Assembly (NCBI RefSeq): GCF_002257585.1
Contig: NZ_CP022743.1
Span: forward strand, 1,798,001-1,862,000
From: Mucilaginibacter xinganensis
GTDB taxonomy: Bacteria > Bacteroidota > Bacteroidia > Sphingobacteriales > Sphingobacteriaceae
DNA: 64,000 bases
Reading direction: 5' to 3'
Part shown: piece after piece, positions 43,380-51,927 of the stretch
How the letters are laid out: each line of letters begins with the position of its first letter
Position numbering within the stretch: the first letter of the stretch is position 1
Made by a program: the position numbers and the translations under genes
The notes under the pieces: generated by a model
Database searches by the model: none
Told to the model about the DNA's origin: nothing
Seen by the model: the letters and a program-made list of their open reading frames with translations, nothing else

Positions 43380-43910
43380 AATTATCAATATAATGGGAGA
43401 GTAAAACAGGAAATTTAGTGACCGCCTGTAAAACTTCCAGCGCCGGTTGTTTATCTCCCTGTTAAATGTAATAGCTTCCTGCAGGTTGGTGATTTTTATC
43501 ATGTAAAGCAATAAGCATCTGCTGGCGTCCGGTGTGTCAAAAATAGGTTCTATAAAGAGCTTTTTGGGTTGTGTACCCGGAAGGATATATTCTGTTGGTT
43601 TGATATTTGGGAAAATAAAAAAGAGTCCCAGGCAAAAAAAATAAACTATTCCTGAAACAGCTGTGATGAGCAGGCTATCCAAATAACCGCTCTTTTCCCA
43701 TTTGCCAATGGCATAGGCAACAAGACCCACCAAAATCCCGGCTACCAGTTGTAACAAAGATGAGTTCCTGTCTAAGATTTTCGCACTGGTTTCTATCGCG
43801 TCATTGAACGCTTTTTCTGCCTCCTCAAAAATAAATTTGGCTTCTTCCGGTTGAAGTTTGTTCTTGAACCCAACATCAATCTTCCAGTTTTCAGGTTGTA
43901 CAGGTTTCAT
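43347..43910 (-). CDS. Hypothetical membrane protein with a long N-terminal helix
   Basis: A 187-residue protein. An N-terminal soluble part includes an amphipathic helix EEAKFIFEEAEKAFNDAIET, then two transmembrane helices (LLQLVAGILVGLVAYAIG and VSGIVYFFCLGLFFIFP), a cytoplasmic-looking loop, and a C-terminal helix (FYSPIILIIIYLLSNWL). The arrangement of a helix leading into paired TM segments resembles SLATT- or Pycsar-effector-like membrane proteins, but no cyclase or partner gene is beside it, so I make no functional call. The C-terminal codons form part of a terminator hairpin. Confidence 0.6.
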   Translation of the reverse strand: MKPVQPENWKIDVGFKNKLQPEEAKFIFEEAEKAFNDAIETSAKILDRNSSLLQLVAGILVGLVAYAIGKWEKSGYLDSLLITAVSGIVYFFCLGLFFIFPNIKPTEYILPGTQPKKLFIEPIFDTPDASRCLLLYMIKITNLQEAITFNREINNRRWKFYRRSLNFLFYSPIILIIIYLLSNWLSK

Positions 43911-44029
43911 ATAGTAAATATAAATATTTTCAGCTTAATCAAGTAAATATCAAGTGCTCATTTTCAGTAAATTACTGTCCATTTTTATCAAAATCCTGTA
44001 AGCCCGCGCCTCATTTTCCTCAAAATAAT

Positions 44030-44037
44030 TACATTTG
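44030..44037 (+). promoter_or_regulatory. -7 box for the EVE gene
   Basis: TACATTTG, 15 bp before the ATG at 44053. This argues against the TTG start at 44035, which lies inside the box. Confidence 0.6.
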
Positions 44038-44052
44038 GAAAAACGATTATCT

Positions 44053-44460
44053 ATGCAGCATTGGTTGGTTAAATCAGAACCTTTTAAATACAGTTGGGAG
44101 AAATTTAATAAAGAAGGGCGCACCTTTTGGGATGGTGTACGTAACTACCAGGCGCGCAACAACCTGCGCGAAATGAAAGAGGGCGACCTGGTGTTGTTTT
44201 ACCACAGTAACGAAGGTAAAGAGGTTGTAGGTATAGCCAAAGTTGTAAAGGAGGCTTACCAGGACCCCACCACCAGCGATCCTAATTGGGTGGTGGTTGA
44301 TCTTTCGCCCGTTGAAACCCTGAAAACTCCTGTTACTTTGGAAGCGATCAAAGCGGATGAACAATTGAAAGATGTTGGCCTGGTTCGCCAGGGCAGGCTT
44401 TCGGTAATGGGCCTTAAGCGGGAAGAATTTGACCGGATCCTGGAATTAGGCAGTCGTTAA
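44053..44460 (+). CDS. EVE-domain (PUA-like) protein
   Basis: A 135-residue EVE-domain protein: WLVKSEPFKYSWEKF at the start, RNYQARNNLREMKEGDLVLFYHS, and a C-terminal LVRQGRLSVMGL. The domain is related to YTH/ASCH/PUA folds and binds modified nucleic-acid bases in some homologues (5-hydroxymethylcytosine or modified RNA). Four bp separate it from the CBM9-like gene, so they share a transcript, although their functions look unrelated. The ATG start fits the promoter at 44030-44037. Confidence 0.93.
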   Translation: MQHWLVKSEPFKYSWEKFNKEGRTFWDGVRNYQARNNLREMKEGDLVLFYHSNEGKEVVGIAKVVKEAYQDPTTSDPNWVVVDLSPVETLKTPVTLEAIKADEQLKDVGLVRQGRLSVMGLKREEFDRILELGSR

Positions 44461-44464
44461 ACGG

Positions 44465-45571
44465 ATGTATAAACGCTTAAAAGCCTGCAGAAGGGCAATA
44501 GCTATTGCCGCTTTTATTTTGGCTGGTACAACGGTTGGCAGGGCGCAGTCGCCATTTAAAGGGCTGGAGCAATTGTTCACCATCCCTAAAGGATATATTG
44601 CCGGCTATACAAAAATTGCCCCCGTGATTGACGGCGACCTTAACGATGCCGCCTGGCAGCGGGCCGCCTGGACAGATGATTTTACTGACATTGAGGGTGA
44701 TGTTAAACCGATCCCCCCGCTGCAAACCAATGTTAAAATGCTTTGGGACGATACCTGCCTGTATATTGCGGCAAAAGTGATGGACCCGCAAGTTTGGGCC
44801 AACTTAAAAAAACACGATCAGATTGTTTTTTTAGATAATGATCTCGAGCTTTTTATCAACCCCAATAAAACTACCCATCAATATTACGAAATAGAATTTA
44901 ATGCAATAAATAACGTTTTTGACCTGTTTTTGAATAAACCTTACCGCAACTGGGGCAGTCCGATGAGCAGTTGGGATGTGCAGGGGATGAGATCGGCAGT
45001 TAAGGTACAGGGAACGCTGAACGATCCGGCGGATACCGATCAGGGCTGGACGATAGAAATAGCCATCCCGTTTAAAGCCATCAGCCTGGGTAACCAGGTG
45101 CAGGTGCCCGGGGAAGGCACCTTGTGGCGCATCAATTTTTCGCGCGTGGAGTGGGATACGAAAGTGACCAATGGTAAATACGAAAAGCTAAAGGACGCAA
45201 GCGGGCGTAATAAGCCCGAGCATAACTGGGTATGGAGCCCGCAGGGTGTGGTAAATATGCATTACCCCGAGCGTTGGGGTTACTTACAGTTTACTAAAAA
45301 CCTGCCTGTGAAAACACCGTTTAACTTGCCTTATGCCGAATTGCAGAAGCAATATTTGTGGTTGGTTTACTACCGTGAAACGGAATGGTTTGACAAGCAT
45401 AATAGCTATGCACAATCATTAAAAGACCTGGATATAAATGAGCTGGCAACCATAAATGGCAATGTGAGCGAACTAAAGCTGGAGGCCACTCCCCACCAGT
45501 TTATGGCTTTTATTGCGGATAAGAAAGACAACATAACCTATTCCATTAACCAGGATGGCCTGGTTAGATAA
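44465..45571 (+). CDS. Exported CBM9-like carbohydrate-binding protein
   Basis: A 368-residue exported protein (signal to about GRAQ, residue 28). The core (APVIDGDLNDAAWQRAAWTDDF, then NVKMLWDDTCLYIAAKVMDP) is a family-9 carbohydrate-binding-module-like beta sandwich, followed by SRVEWDTKVTNGKY and a helical C-terminus. Family members bind xylan, cellulose or similar sugars; here the ligand is unknown. Followed after 16 bp by a glycosidase-like gene, which suggests the two act on the same polysaccharide. Confidence 0.87.
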   Translation: MYKRLKACRRAIAIAAFILAGTTVGRAQSPFKGLEQLFTIPKGYIAGYTKIAPVIDGDLNDAAWQRAAWTDDFTDIEGDVKPIPPLQTNVKMLWDDTCLYIAAKVMDPQVWANLKKHDQIVFLDNDLELFINPNKTTHQYYEIEFNAINNVFDLFLNKPYRNWGSPMSSWDVQGMRSAVKVQGTLNDPADTDQGWTIEIAIPFKAISLGNQVQVPGEGTLWRINFSRVEWDTKVTNGKYEKLKDASGRNKPEHNWVWSPQGVVNMHYPERWGYLQFTKNLPVKTPFNLPYAELQKQYLWLVYYRETEWFDKHNSYAQSLKDLDINELATINGNVSELKLEATPHQFMAFIADKKDNITYSINQDGLVR

Positions 45572-45587
45572 ACTTACACTAAACCCA

Positions 45588-46670
45588 ATGAATAAACGTG
45601 ATTTTTTAAAGGCAGGCCTGGTAGTAGGCGCAGCAGCAGCTTTACCGCTTAAAGGTTCGGCCGAAGCAACTACGATAGCGAAAAAACGTAAAAAAATAAA
45701 AAACTGGGTATGGACAAACCCCAACCAGAAAGACACGGACGAAGAGCTTACTACCCGTTATGCCTCCTTTAAGGCAGGTGGGGTAACAGGGATATTTTTT
45801 GAGGCAGACAGCGAGCGCCACTTTCGTGCGGCAAAAGCGCATGGACTGGAGACGCACCGCTGGATCTGGACCTTTAACCGCGCTGAACTGATCACCATTC
45901 ACCCGGATTGGTACAGCAAGAACCGCAACGGCGACTCATGTGCCGACAAACCGCCATACGTAAATTACTACCGCTGGCTTTGCCCGTCGCGGCCCGAAGT
46001 GCAGCAATATTTGGAGCAGCAGGTAACCGATATTTTAACGAAGGATTATGTAGATGGTATTCACCTGGATTATGTGCGTTATTGCGATGTGGTATTGCCT
46101 GTAAACCTGTGGGCTAACTATAAAATTGAACAGACCAAAGAACTGCCCGAATACGATTACTGCTACTGCGAGGTTTGCCGTGCAAAGTTTAAAGAGCAAT
46201 ATGGTACCGACCTTTCTGAAATAGAATTCCCGGAAGCCAGCCTATCATGGCGACTGTTCCGTTACAACAATATTGTAAGGGTAGTAAACAGTATTTCGGC
46301 AATAGCCCATCAGCATAAAAAATTAATTACAGCTGCCGTTTTTCCAACGCCGGAAGTTGCCCGCCGCAACGTAAGGCAGGACTGGACTAATTTTAACCTC
46401 GACGGTGTTTGCCCGATGACCTATCACGGTTTTTATAAAGAGAAGGTAGGCTGGATAGGCAATGCTGTTGCCGAAGGGGTACACTTTTTGGCAGGCGCTT
46501 TTCCGCTCTACGCAGGGCTTTATATCCCTGATTTTAAAAATGACGAGGAGATCCGTCAGGGTATTCAGGCGGCCTTAAAGAATGGTGCACATGGGGTTTC
46601 ATTCTTCGGGAATGTTACACCATCCATATTGGAAGTTCTGAAGAGCGCGATGGCGGTGGTGAATGCTTAA
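45588..46670 (+). CDS. GHL10-like putative glycoside hydrolase, Tat-type leader
   Basis: A 360-residue protein. MNKRDFLKAGLVVGAAAALPL is a signal that looks like a twin-arginine or Sec leader (with KR instead of RR). The TIM-barrel core has YVDGIHLDYVRY, typical of GHL10/DUF187-like hydrolases, and CYCEVCRAKFKEQYG, a Cys-rich segment also found in this family. ATG 45588 was chosen over the in-frame ATG 45555, which lies in the previous gene. The partner is the CBM9-like protein just upstream. The substrate is unknown. Confidence 0.8.
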   Translation: MNKRDFLKAGLVVGAAAALPLKGSAEATTIAKKRKKIKNWVWTNPNQKDTDEELTTRYASFKAGGVTGIFFEADSERHFRAAKAHGLETHRWIWTFNRAELITIHPDWYSKNRNGDSCADKPPYVNYYRWLCPSRPEVQQYLEQQVTDILTKDYVDGIHLDYVRYCDVVLPVNLWANYKIEQTKELPEYDYCYCEVCRAKFKEQYGTDLSEIEFPEASLSWRLFRYNNIVRVVNSISAIAHQHKKLITAAVFPTPEVARRNVRQDWTNFNLDGVCPMTYHGFYKEKVGWIGNAVAEGVHFLAGAFPLYAGLYIPDFKNDEEIRQGIQAALKNGAHGVSFFGNVTPSILEVLKSAMAVVNA

Positions 46671-46728
46671 CGGCATGTGGTTAGGTCAAATGGTTCTAAA
46701 TGAGAATTAGTTGCTACCTTAAAATGAC

Positions 46729-46776
46729 GCACCCGCTCAATTTCGACAATTGAGCGGGTGCATGCATGTTTTTTTT
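46729..46776. terminator. Strong bidirectional terminator
   Basis: A perfect 14-bp stem GCACCCGCTCAATT/AATTGAGCGGGTGC around TCGAC, then an eight-T run on the plus side. It separates convergent GHL10-like and thioesterase genes. Confidence 0.88.
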
Positions 46777-46828
46777 ACATAGATATAAATGGTAAGTTAT
46801 CGCGGATTTATACCGGTTAGCAGCAATA

Positions 46829-47356
46829 TTATTTACCCTCTTCCTCTCCAAAAAATAAAGCCTTTAGCTCAGTAGCATCATCCGGCTTCATTTTACCGGC
46901 CAGGATCAGGCGCAACTGCCTGCGGCGAAGTGCCCCTTCAAATAAAACCATATCTTCAATACTTTCAGGGATAAGCTCAGGTACGGGTACCGTGTGGTTA
47001 TTATGATCGAGGGCCACAAATGTGTAATAAGCTTCATTGCTTTTTATCCTGGTACCCGACGGGATATTTTCGGCCCAAACATCAAGCCTTACCTCTACCG
47101 AGGTGTTAAACGCCCGGGAAACCTTGGCCTCAATAGTCACTACGTCCCCCAGTTTAATGGAATGCTTAAAAGACACATTATCAACCGAGGCTGTTACCAC
47201 AATGCGGTTGCAATGCTTCTGTGCGGCAATGGCAGCGGCAATATCCATCCAGTGTAATAAACGCCCGCCCATTAAATTGTTAAGTGTGTTGGTATCATTG
47301 GGCAACACCAGTTCGTTCATTATGGTGTGCGATTCTTTGGGCGTTTTTGCATTCAT
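46829..47356 (-). CDS. Acyl-CoA thioesterase, hotdog fold (YciA-like)
   Basis: A 175-residue protein with the hotdog fold of the acyl-CoA hydrolase group: LVLPNDTNTLNNLMGGRLLHWMD (conserved N..G..L.W.D), then VDNVSFKHSIKLGDVVTI. It hydrolyses acyl-CoA thioesters to free acid and CoA; chain-length preference cannot be read. The ATG at 47356 was selected because a -7 box (TATATTTG on the minus strand) ends only 5 bp before it; a longer frame to 47551 would run through the promoter and has no family match. Confidence 0.88.
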   Translation of the reverse strand: MNAKTPKESHTIMNELVLPNDTNTLNNLMGGRLLHWMDIAAAIAAQKHCNRIVVTASVDNVSFKHSIKLGDVVTIEAKVSRAFNTSVEVRLDVWAENIPSGTRIKSNEAYYTFVALDHNNHTVPVPELIPESIEDMVLFEGALRRRQLRLILAGKMKPDDATELKALFFGEEEGK

Positions 47357-47360
47357 AGCG

Positions 47361-47368
47361 CAAATATA
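47361..47368 (-). promoter_or_regulatory. -7 box for the thioesterase gene
   Basis: On the minus strand TATATTTG. Its end lies 4 bp from the ATG, so the transcript would be leaderless. Confidence 0.6.
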
Positions 47369-47503
47369 ATGTTTAGAGTCGGGAAGTCCGAAAGTGGCGT
47401 AAGCAGGTACGTTGTTAATGGGCCTGATTAATGCGGGAAAAATATCACGGGCAAAAAAATGGATCGGCATTAATATCTGTAGCAATAATAATTTTCGGTA
47501 ATA

Positions 47504-47538
47504 TTTGTTGTAATGCGTAACAATACACATTACATTTG
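47504..47538 (+). promoter_or_regulatory. higBA promoter with operator palindrome
   Basis: TTTG (47504-47507) and TTG (47508-47510) followed by 20 bp and TACATTTG (47531-47538). Perfect inverted repeat TGTAATG (47509-47515) and CATTACA (47528-47534) overlaps both promoter elements, the normal place for an autoregulating HigA or HigBA complex. The HigB ATG is 4 bp beyond the box. Confidence 0.7.
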
Positions 47539-47541
47539 TAT

Positions 47542-47820
47542 ATGATCGCAACTATAAATCACAAAAGTCTTCGGAGTTATTTTGAAGATGGAAATGGTGC
47601 GAAGTTACCTCATGAACAATTGCCAAAAATAGCCCGGATTCTGTCAGCGCTCGATGCCGTTTCATCCGAAGAAGATATTAAGGCTCTTGGGTCTGGCATT
47701 CATACATCAACAGGAAATTTAAAAGGTTATTGGTCGATAAAAGTAAGTGCTAATTATAGAATCATATTCCGTTTTGAAGCAGGAGATGTTTTTGACGTTG
47801 ATTACGTAGATTATCATTAA
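47542..47820 (+). CDS. higB: HigB-type toxin (RelE/ParE superfamily)
   Basis: A 92-residue RelE-superfamily endoribonuclease: the end (GLKGYWSIKVSANYRIIFRFEAGDVFDVDYVDYH pattern, with NLKGYWSIK, NYRIIFRF and the final VDYH) is diagnostic of HigB. It cleaves mRNA on the ribosome in known members. It is followed after 13 bp by the antitoxin gene, in the reversed toxin-first order typical of higBA. The ATG at 47542 was chosen because the -7 box ends four bases upstream; a TTG at 47536 lies inside the box. Confidence 0.92.
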   Translation: MIATINHKSLRSYFEDGNGAKLPHEQLPKIARILSALDAVSSEEDIKALGSGIHTSTGNLKGYWSIKVSANYRIIFRFEAGDVFDVDYVDYH

Positions 47821-47833
47821 ATAAGGAGAAGTT

Positions 47834-48133
47834 ATGTTAAAAAGAGGGTTGCCCCCGAGTCATCCGGGAGAAATATTGAAGGAAATGTTTATTGGTGAAC
47901 GCGGTTTAACTATCACTGAAGTGGCGAAGGGGTTAAATATGGCCAGGGCTAACCTGTCGGCTGTAATTAATGGGCACATGGGTATTAGCCCGGAACTGGC
48001 TGTTAAATTATCGGAGGCGTTTGGCAATACGGCGCAGTTTTGGATTAACCTGCAGAATAATTATGAACTATGGTATGCAGAACAGAAAGTTAACCGTGCA
48101 TCTATCCGGCATTTTCATGAAATAGCCATTTGA
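47834..48133 (+). CDS. higA: HigA antitoxin (HTH-XRE)
   Basis: A 99-residue HigA-family antitoxin: PPSHPGEILKEMF near the N-terminus, an XRE HTH (TITEVAKGLNMARANLSAVI), and the FGNTAQFWINLQNNYELW C-terminal segment that is the family hallmark. It represses its own promoter and neutralises HigB. Follows higB by 13 bp in one operon; the presence of a complete pair with a matching operator suggests that it is functional. Confidence 0.95.
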   Translation: MLKRGLPPSHPGEILKEMFIGERGLTITEVAKGLNMARANLSAVINGHMGISPELAVKLSEAFGNTAQFWINLQNNYELWYAEQKVNRASIRHFHEIAI

Positions 48134-48207
48134 TTTTTTACTTATTAATAATCAGCGTTTTTATCAACAAATCAAAAATCGAACATCCGAAATTCGAAAT
48201 TCACCAG

Positions 48208-48215
48208 TAACTTTG
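48208..48215 (+). promoter_or_regulatory. -7 box for dnaE
   Basis: TAACTTTG, 29 bp before the ATG at 48245. No clear -33 element. Confidence 0.45.
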
Positions 48216-48244
48216 GTATCTTCATTAAAGGAACAGAATAGACG

Positions 48245-51200
48245 ATGCCCGATTTTTCGCACTTACACGTACATACCCAATTTTCACTGCTCGACGGTGC
48301 TGCCGATATCTCAAAACTCTACAAAAAAGCAGCAGCCGATGGCATGAAAGCCCTGGCTATTACCGACCATGGTAATATGTTTGGTGTATTTAAGTTTGTG
48401 GCAGAGGCGGGCAAGCATAATGTGAAGCCTATCGTCGGCTGCGAGTTTTACGTGGTGGATGACCGGCATAAAAAGCAGTTTACCAAAGAGAAGAAAGATA
48501 AGCGGTACCATCAGCTGATGCTGGCTAAAAACCCCGAAGGTTACAAGAACCTGGTTAAACTTTGCTCATTTGGCTACATGGAAGGCCTTTACAGCAAGTG
48601 GCCCCGTATTGATAAGGAACTGATATTAAAATACCACAAAGGGCTAATTGCAACTACCTGCTGCCTGGGCGCATCCGTACCGCAGGCCATTTTACGGGGG
48701 ACAGAAGAAGAGGCTGAAATTGAGTTTAAATGGTGGTTAGACCTGTTTGGTGAGGATTACTACATAGAGATGCAGCGCCATGACATTCCTGAACAAAACA
48801 CAGTGAATGCGGTACTGGCTAAATTTGCAAAAAAGTATAACGTTAAGGTGATCTGCTCAAACGATTCGCACTATGTGGATCAGCAGGATTCAAATGCGCA
48901 CGATATTTTGCTTTGCGTGAACACCGGCGATATGCAGAGCACGCCGATAGCTACGGATGAAGAAGGTGGTAAAGGCTATCGTTTCGGGTTCCCTAACGAC
49001 CAGTTTTACTTTAAAACGCAGGCCGAAATGGGCAAGCTTTTTCATGACATCCCTGAATCTTTAGACAACACCAATGAAATAGTTGACAAGGTAGAAGTGC
49101 TGAAGCTGAAAAGAGATATTCTGCTTCCCAATTACGTTATCCCCCCTGAATTTAAGATCCACAGTGAGAGTACGCCTGATTCAGATACCCTTAACCAGTG
49201 GGAATACCTGAAGCACCTCACCTTTATGGGGGCAAAGGAACGTTATATTGACATAGATGCCGAGACGGAAGAACGCATCAACTTTGAGTTGTTCACCATC
49301 CGTACCATGGGCTTTGCGGGATATTTCCTGATCGTTGCCGATTTCATTAAGGCAGGGCGGGATATGGGCGTATTTATTGGTCCGGGCCGCGGTTCTGCGG
49401 CGGGATCTGTAGTGGCCTATTGTACAGGTATTACCAATATCGACCCGATGAAGTATAATCTCCTGTTCGAGAGGTTCCTGAACCCGGATCGTAAATCAAT
49501 GCCCGATATTGATACCGACTTTGATGACGCCGGCCGGCAAAGAGTTATTGACTACGTGGTTGATAAATATGGTAAGAACCAGGTAGCGCAAATTATTACT
49601 TATGGTTCAATGGCCGCCCGTACCAGCATCCAGGACGTGGGCCGCGTATTGGATATGCCGCTTTCTGAAATGAACGCCATTAAAAAGCTGGTTCCTGACA
49701 CATTGGGCATCACCCTGAAAGACGCTATTGAACAGGTGCCCGAACTTAAGGAGATTTTAAAAGGGAACGATTTACGTGCCCAGGTGCTGCGCGAGGCCGA
49801 AAAGCTGGAAGGGTCGGTACGTAATACAGGTGTGCACGCTGCAGGTATTATCATAGCACCGTATGACTTAACAGACATTGTTCCGGTAGCGGTAGCAAAA
49901 GACTCTGATCTGCTGGTTACCCAGTATGATGGCCGGGTAATTGAAGATGCAGGTGTTATTAAGATGGACTTTTTGGGTTTGAAAACCCTTACCATTTTGA
50001 AGGATGCCCTGCGGATGATCAAACAAAATCACGGGGTAGTAATAGACATAGATTACATCCCGCTTGATGATAAAGAAACCTTTGAGCTTTACCAGCGCGG
50101 CGATACCAACGGTACGTTCCAGTTTGAAAGCGATGGGATGCAGATGTACCTGCGTGAACTGAAGCCCGATAAGTTTGAGGATTTAATTGCCATGAACGCG
50201 CTTTACCGCCCGGGCCCTATTGAGTATATCCCCAACTTTATCAGCCGTAAGCATGGCCGCGAGCCGATCACCTTTGACCTTCCGGACATGGAGGAATACC
50301 TGGGCGAAACCTACGGGATTACCGTGTACCAGGAACAGGTGATGCTTTTGTCGCAAAAGCTGGCAGGCTTTAGTAAGGGCGATGCTGACGTTTTGCGTAA
50401 AGCAATGGGCAAAAAGCAAATTGAGGTGCTAAACAAAATGGAGTCCCAGTTTATGGATGGGGCAGCAGCAAAAGGGCACCCTAAAGATAAATTAACGAAA
50501 ATTTGGACCGACTGGAAGGCATTTGCCCAGTACGCGTTCAATAAATCGCACTCTACCTGTTACGCCTTTGTGGCTTATCAAACAGCTTATTTGAAAGCAC
50601 ATTACCCGTCTGAATACATGGCTGCGGTTTTAAACAACCAGAACAACATGGAAAAGATCACCTTCTTTATGGAGGAGTGCCGGAGAATGGGTGTGGAAGT
50701 TTTGGGCCCTGATATTAATGAAAGTGACATGGCTTTTGCTGTAAATGCCAGGGGACAGGTTCGTTTCGGGTTAACCGGTGTTAAAGGTGTGGGCGATAAG
50801 GCAGTAGAAAGTATTATTGAAGAACGTGCGGAACGCGGCCCGTATAAATCTGTTTATGATTTTGCGCAGCGCTCAAATACCCGCAGTGTAAACCGCAAGT
50901 CGTATGAAAACCTGGTTTACGGCGGTGCATTTGATGAGTTTGGATTGAACCGTGCACAGTTCTTCGCTAAGACAGAAAATGGTGTGCTTACAGGTGTTGA
51001 GCGGTTGATAAAATACGCTAATGACTACCAAAATACGCAGAACAGTTCGCAATCGTCGCTTTTTGGCGGTTCGGTGGCATCATATATTCCTGAGCCGGCT
51101 ATGCCTGAATCAGATGAGTGGCCGCTGATTGAAAAGCTGAAATATGAGAAAGATGTGATCGGTATTTACCTTACCGGCCACCCGCTTGATAACTACAAGG

Positions 51201-51835
51201 TTGAGCTGGAAAGATTTTGCAATGCAAATATCAGCGATTTGAAGATGATGCAGAAAGCGCGATCAGGTGAGGGTGGTGAGGAGCTGATGGCGGCATTTGC
51301 CAACCTGCGCCGCAAAGGGGAGATCTGCATAGGTGGCCTGGTAGGCAACGTACAGCATAAAATGACCAAAACAGGTAAGCCGTTTGGCACCTTTGTTTTA
51401 GAGGATTATAATGAATCGTACGAGTTTGCGCTTTTTGGCGATGACTATGTTAAGTTCAGGAACATGATGGTTGATGGATATTTCCTGCATTTAAGAGGAA
51501 TTATTGAAGAGAAGTTTCGCCAGAAGGATAACTGGGACATGAAAATAACGGTAATGAGCCTGCTCTCCGAAATGCGGGACAAACTCACCAAGTCGTTAAC
51601 CGTATGCCTGGAATTGAATGCTTTGAACAGCCGTTTACTGGAAGATCTGCAGGGCCTGATAGATATCAATAACCAAAAATACCCGGTTAAGAATTGCACC
51701 CTTAAATTTATGATAAAAGACAGGGATGAAAATATGCTGGTGGAGCTGCCGTCGAAGAATTTTAAGGTAAACCCGAGCGATGACCTGATGGCTGATATTT
51801 TTAATTTAACGAATGTACAACCGGTGTTGAATTAG
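48245..51835 (+). CDS. dnaE: DNA polymerase III subunit alpha
   Basis: The replicative polymerase, 1196 residues. An N-terminal PHP domain (HLHVHTQFSLLDGA, ITDHGNMFG) is followed by the C-family polymerase core with the catalytic acidic motif PDIDTDFDD (420-428), GVHAAGIII, a palm-to-thumb segment and the finger region with KKQIEVLNKM. A helix-hairpin-helix region precedes the C-terminal OB-fold (ICIGGLVGNVQHKMTKTGK, about 1020). It synthesises both strands at the replication fork. The length is normal for Bacteroidetes DnaE. No intein is visible. Monocistronic by appearance; the higBA pair lies directly upstream on the same strand. Confidence 0.97.
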   Translation: MPDFSHLHVHTQFSLLDGAADISKLYKKAAADGMKALAITDHGNMFGVFKFVAEAGKHNVKPIVGCEFYVVDDRHKKQFTKEKKDKRYHQLMLAKNPEGYKNLVKLCSFGYMEGLYSKWPRIDKELILKYHKGLIATTCCLGASVPQAILRGTEEEAEIEFKWWLDLFGEDYYIEMQRHDIPEQNTVNAVLAKFAKKYNVKVICSNDSHYVDQQDSNAHDILLCVNTGDMQSTPIATDEEGGKGYRFGFPNDQFYFKTQAEMGKLFHDIPESLDNTNEIVDKVEVLKLKRDILLPNYVIPPEFKIHSESTPDSDTLNQWEYLKHLTFMGAKERYIDIDAETEERINFELFTIRTMGFAGYFLIVADFIKAGRDMGVFIGPGRGSAAGSVVAYCTGITNIDPMKYNLLFERFLNPDRKSMPDIDTDFDDAGRQRVIDYVVDKYGKNQVAQIITYGSMAARTSIQDVGRVLDMPLSEMNAIKKLVPDTLGITLKDAIEQVPELKEILKGNDLRAQVLREAEKLEGSVRNTGVHAAGIIIAPYDLTDIVPVAVAKDSDLLVTQYDGRVIEDAGVIKMDFLGLKTLTILKDALRMIKQNHGVVIDIDYIPLDDKETFELYQRGDTNGTFQFESDGMQMYLRELKPDKFEDLIAMNALYRPGPIEYIPNFISRKHGREPITFDLPDMEEYLGETYGITVYQEQVMLLSQKLAGFSKGDADVLRKAMGKKQIEVLNKMESQFMDGAAAKGHPKDKLTKIWTDWKAFAQYAFNKSHSTCYAFVAYQTAYLKAHYPSEYMAAVLNNQNNMEKITFFMEECRRMGVEVLGPDINESDMAFAVNARGQVRFGLTGVKGVGDKAVESIIEERAERGPYKSVYDFAQRSNTRSVNRKSYENLVYGGAFDEFGLNRAQFFAKTENGVLTGVERLIKYANDYQNTQNSSQSSLFGGSVASYIPEPAMPESDEWPLIEKLKYEKDVIGIYLTGHPLDNYKVELERFCNANISDLKMMQKARSGEGGEELMAAFANLRRKGEICIGGLVGNVQHKMTKTGKPFGTFVLEDYNESYEFALFGDDYVKFRNMMVDGYFLHLRGIIEEKFRQKDNWDMKITVMSLLSEMRDKLTKSLTVCLELNALNSRLLEDLQGLIDINNQKYPVKNCTLKFMIKDRDENMLVELPSKNFKVNPSDDLMADIFNLTNVQPVLN

Positions 51836-51927
51836 ATTGATATTTATAAAATGTCTTCCGCTAATGTATGTGTACGCTTTTTTAGTTTTGGCAGAGTTTC
51901 TAATAGAGGAATGCTTATAGAATTAAA

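Noticed and set aside
43347..43910. Pycsar or SLATT-type anti-phage effector
   Set aside because: The helix-plus-TM layout is suggestive, but there is no cyclase, nucleotidyltransferase or other defence gene beside it, so the call cannot be supported.
44053..46670. EVE protein as part of a defence or restriction system
   Set aside because: Neighbours are a CBM9-like protein and a glycosidase-like protein, with no restriction or methylase gene.
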